A stretch of 64,000 nt of DNA, taken from contig NZ_SJSN01000010.1 of assembly GCF_004331675.1 (NCBI RefSeq), positions 1-64,000 on the forward strand, given 5' to 3'. Each line of letters starts with the position of its first letter. Position 1 is the stretch's first letter. This stretch comes from Pedobacter frigidisoli. GTDB lineage: Bacteria; Bacteroidota; Bacteroidia; Sphingobacteriales; Sphingobacteriaceae. Positions 61,729-64,000 of this stretch are shown one piece after another. Made by a program: the position numbers and the translations under genes. The notes below the pieces were generated by a model. That model made no database searches. It saw only the letters and a list, made by a program, of their open reading frames with translations, and was not told the DNA's origin.

Positions 61729-62559
61729 TTAAAAGCGAAAAATTCCCATTACCATTACCCCTTGGCCAATTCCCGAATTCCGGTTAAGGATATCATGAAA
61801 TGGACCTGCATAAATCCAGTTGTCACCAACTATCCGTTGTCCAATACCGAGTGTTGCCTTTAAAAAGGTAAACTGTGTATTGGAAGCTAAATTTTCAGGA
61901 TCGAAAAGACTAGATCGATAAGCACTTACGCCACTCAATTCGCCCATGATCTGATTATTTTTCCCTATTTTTATTCCAGAAGTGGCCAAATATGTTAGCT
62001 GCCCGATATCGCCTTTCCCACCAAAAAAGTGCCTGTAGCCACCTTCAAGATTAAAATAAGCTTTTTCGGTAACCAGGCCGCTAAACATAAGTTTAAACTC
62101 AGTTCCGAATTGTCCATACCCAGGTACAGGATTTTTCTTAAGTCCATAAAGTGGAATACTAGCCAACCCCTGAGCCGTAAGGAAATACCGATCTTTATTA
62201 AATTTTAAGAAATTATATTTAAAACCAAGCTCTAAATCCGTTAACGAGGTATTCTTGTTCCCTTGAAAATCATCTTTAAACTGTGCTGTGCTCAAGGGCA
62301 TCTTCAACACAAAGTCAAGCCTATCGGTTATGCCGTGTTCCAGATATAACTGTGCGGTAAAGGAACTGTATTTGCCACCATTTCCATAGTTAAATTTGTT
62401 CCCGCTTAAATCTCTGTAAGATTTGGCAACGAAATAACTTAAGTATGGCGAAAGCAATGTCTTTCTTTTGCCCGTTGGAAAGCCACTTGAATGCGCCTCC
62501 TGGAAAATGCACATTAAGAAAATGGCCGTTAAAGAAAGACTGATCGATCTGATAAACAT
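61729..62559 (-). CDS. Outer-membrane beta-barrel protein of the exopolysaccharide locus
   Basis: A 276-residue protein if the ATG at 62559 is used (an earlier ATG at 62577 would overlap the upstream gene by 14 bp). Signal peptide MFIRSISLSLTAIFLMCIFQ followed by a barrel with GNGGKYSSFTAQLYLEHGI, LDFVLKMPLSTAQF, YRHFFGGKGDIGQL and a C-terminal Phe (VMGIFRF). No family name comes to mind. Placed between the GT2 and the BcsB-like gene, it may be the outer-membrane exit or scaffold of the polymer machinery. Confidence 0.65.
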   Translation of the reverse strand: MFIRSISLSLTAIFLMCIFQEAHSSGFPTGKRKTLLSPYLSYFVAKSYRDLSGNKFNYGNGGKYSSFTAQLYLEHGITDRLDFVLKMPLSTAQFKDDFQGNKNTSLTDLELGFKYNFLKFNKDRYFLTAQGLASIPLYGLKKNPVPGYGQFGTEFKLMFSGLVTEKAYFNLEGGYRHFFGGKGDIGQLTYLATSGIKIGKNNQIMGELSGVSAYRSSLFDPENLASNTQFTFLKATLGIGQRIVGDNWIYAGPFHDILNRNSGIGQGVMVMGIFRF

Positions 62560-62563
62560 AATT

Positions 62564-64000
62564 TTAAGTGTTAACAATGGTTTGAGAGTGTTTAACTTTA
62601 GTACGCACGTAGATGTAGCCTAAAAAAACCATGAAAAGTACACCAGCCAAAAACAACAACTTGTATCTCGTCCAAAAGCTAATCCATGGACCATTTTCAT
62701 CGCCACTATATTTGATGTTATTGCTGTTCTGAGCGAGATTGAAAATTTGGTGATTCTTTTTATTGCTAATGAGAATATTTCCAGAGAACTGGTTAAGCTG
62801 CTCGCTCATATCGGTTACGGTTTGCTGTAATGCCGCTTTCGAAAAGCCATCGTTGGGAATGGTAATTGATAATACCGCTGGAAAACGGCCATCTTCGAAT
62901 ATTTGGGCTATAGTAGATTGATCTGGGGACGACAATTGATACATAATCTCATTGTTGTTATCGCCATAAATGGTAAAGCCTTTACTGTATTGAAGGGGAA
63001 TATGCGTTAGCTCTGTTAAAAGAGAATCTTTTCGAGTGGTCAGCAGTATAACATTCTTGCCCGTGTATTTATTGGCATTATTACTGAAATCGATTATTGG
63101 CCGGTAGGTAACCTCATTGCTATAGTGATCATTCAGCTGATAAGCTAAATCTGCAATCGCCGAAATAGACGAGGAAAGCGCATCTTTCGAAACTAGAATG
63201 GCAGCATTTTGTTGGAATACATCAGGATAACTGTAAAAACTGATCTGCTTCTCGTTTAGGTTCGAGCCCACATCTAAAAAGGAGGATTTAACATCCACCT
63301 GCCCAACAAAATTGCTTACAGTGCCAGTGCGCAAACCATTAGCTGTATTGTACACAAACTCAGTTCTTAGGGTGTTAAACTTTTTAATCTGGTAGCGGTT
63401 AACAGAAGCGGCAACCCTTAGCGATCCAGATTCATTTAATTGGCGTGAGGTTATGAGCGTGTTATTTAAATAAACGTTAAAATAGCCACGGTCGTTTTTG
63501 CCAATTCCTGTATACTTAACATGTAGCTCCATATTAAGATCTGCCGGAATATGTGCAAAGGCCGATGTTTTAAAATTAAAATCGTGTGAGTTACTTCCGC
63601 CCCCTGGTTCTTGGTTGGCATTATCATCCAGATCTGATAAAAATAACTTATCGTCTTTTTCAAAGGGTTTATAGCCTGATGTTTTGATGATTAGCTGATT
63701 CTGGAAATTGGCGCTTAATATTCCAGGTGTTAAAACAGCATCTAATGCTTTCGATAAACCCAATGCATCAATCGCGGTCATGAACAATATCTGCTCTACG
63801 TTTTGCTCACTTTGTCCAATCAACCCTTTATGGATGTACAATAAGCCATCGCCAGATTTGATCTTGGCGCTTATCATGGTGCGATATGCAGGTTTTAGCT
63901 TATGTAACAGCCCAATATAAATAAAATCTGATAATCCGCTGGGTACAGCATCCTGTGCATAAAGTTTTATGTTGCGCTGTCCCGATCTGCGTAGTTTGGC
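62564..64000 (-). CDS. BcsB-like periplasmic polysaccharide-synthase partner, cut by right edge
   Basis: The frame is open from the window edge, so the start lies outside; 478 residues are visible. Periplasmic beta-rich domains include LNMELHVKYTGIGKNDRGYF, NVYLNNTLITSRQLNE, LRTEFVYNTANG and an alternating flavodoxin-like region (AAILVSKDALSSSISAIADL), and there is a single C-terminal helix (LLFLAGVLFMVFLGYIYV). This order is that of BcsB, the membrane-anchored partner of cellulose synthase BcsA. The GT2 two genes on is the candidate catalytic partner. Confidence 0.75.
   Translation of the reverse strand, partial: AKLRRSGQRNIKLYAQDAVPSGLSDFIYIGLLHKLKPAYRTMISAKIKSGDGLLYIHKGLIGQSEQNVEQILFMTAIDALGLSKALDAVLTPGILSANFQNQLIIKTSGYKPFEKDDKLFLSDLDDNANQEPGGGSNSHDFNFKTSAFAHIPADLNMELHVKYTGIGKNDRGYFNVYLNNTLITSRQLNESGSLRVAASVNRYQIKKFNTLRTEFVYNTANGLRTGTVSNFVGQVDVKSSFLDVGSNLNEKQISFYSYPDVFQQNAAILVSKDALSSSISAIADLAYQLNDHYSNEVTYRPIIDFSNNANKYTGKNVILLTTRKDSLLTELTHIPLQYSKGFTIYGDNNNEIMYQLSSPDQSTIAQIFEDGRFPAVLSITIPNDGFSKAALQQTVTDMSEQLNQFSGNILISNKKNHQIFNLAQNSNNIKYSGDENGPWISFWTRYKLLFLAGVLFMVFLGYIYVRTKVKHSQTIVNT

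Noticed and set aside
1..64000. tRNA, rRNA, prophage or integrative element
   Set aside because: No cloverleaf, rRNA block, integrase, portal or terminase was recognised anywhere in the window.

Overview
The window is about 64 kb of AT-rich chromosome from a member of the Bacteroidota, most likely a Pedobacter-like Sphingobacteriaceae. The support is: a SusC/SusD pair, TonB receptors with carboxypeptidase-like N-terminal domains, DUF2911 and DUF2891 proteins, GH92, weak Shine-Dalgarno signals, TAnnTTTG-type promoter elements, and many intergenic repeats of kinds common in this group. I see no tRNA, rRNA, CRISPR or prophage.

Region by region. 1-740: the 5' part of an IS1634-type transposase running off the left edge, next to the C-terminal scrap of a histidine kinase. 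889-2251: a mannose-6-phosphate isomerase-type cupin and a fatty-acyl desaturase. 2707-8739: a co-directional six-gene lipid-modification locus (DUF1475, DUF1295, CFA-like methyltransferase, FAD oxidoreductase, DUF1365, cyclopropane synthase family). 9025-22055: a TonB receptor, a SusC/SusD pair followed by an S9 peptidase, a family-5 peptide-binding lipoprotein, a cytosolic BtuF-like protein and a DUF2891 protein. 22120-33018: a complete Kdp potassium-uptake locus on the minus strand (sigma-54 regulator, an extra small peptide, KdpF, KdpA, KdpB, KdpC, a porin, a stand-alone KdpD N-terminal half and a separate HAMP/PAS histidine kinase).

33273-48068: a mixed accessory stretch with a PIG-L deacetylase, a PIN toxin-antitoxin pair, a Na+/solute symporter with a 34-residue partner, DUF2911, a 381-bp inverted-repeat element, GH92, a fused and broken surface-protein/OmpA gene, NUDIX, AlkC-like glycosylase, 3-hydroxyisobutyrate dehydrogenase-like enzyme, a zeta-toxin-like kinase with a small upstream gene, and a Met/His-rich outer-membrane protein. 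48274-50604: a BlaI/BlaR1-type pair with an operator between its promoter elements. 50880-53640: a GntP permease, then a run of decaying genes (frameshifted lipocalin, truncated AraC regulator, unidentified remnant). 54268-58269: the common ABC ATPase/FtsX permease/SGNH esterase neighbourhood. 58300-64000: an exopolysaccharide locus (multi-pass membrane protein, GT2 synthase with a GspE-N/MshEN-like domain, outer-membrane barrel, BcsB-like protein cut by the right edge).

The items I consider least ordinary are the Bacteroidota version of the CFA/DUF1365/DUF1295/flavoprotein lipid locus; REP-type repeats that form the ends of two of its proteins; the Kdp system wired to an NtrC-family regulator with a near-sigma-54 promoter, a perfect upstream inverted repeat and an unannotated small membrane peptide; and the GT2 synthase with an N-terminal MshEN-like domain.
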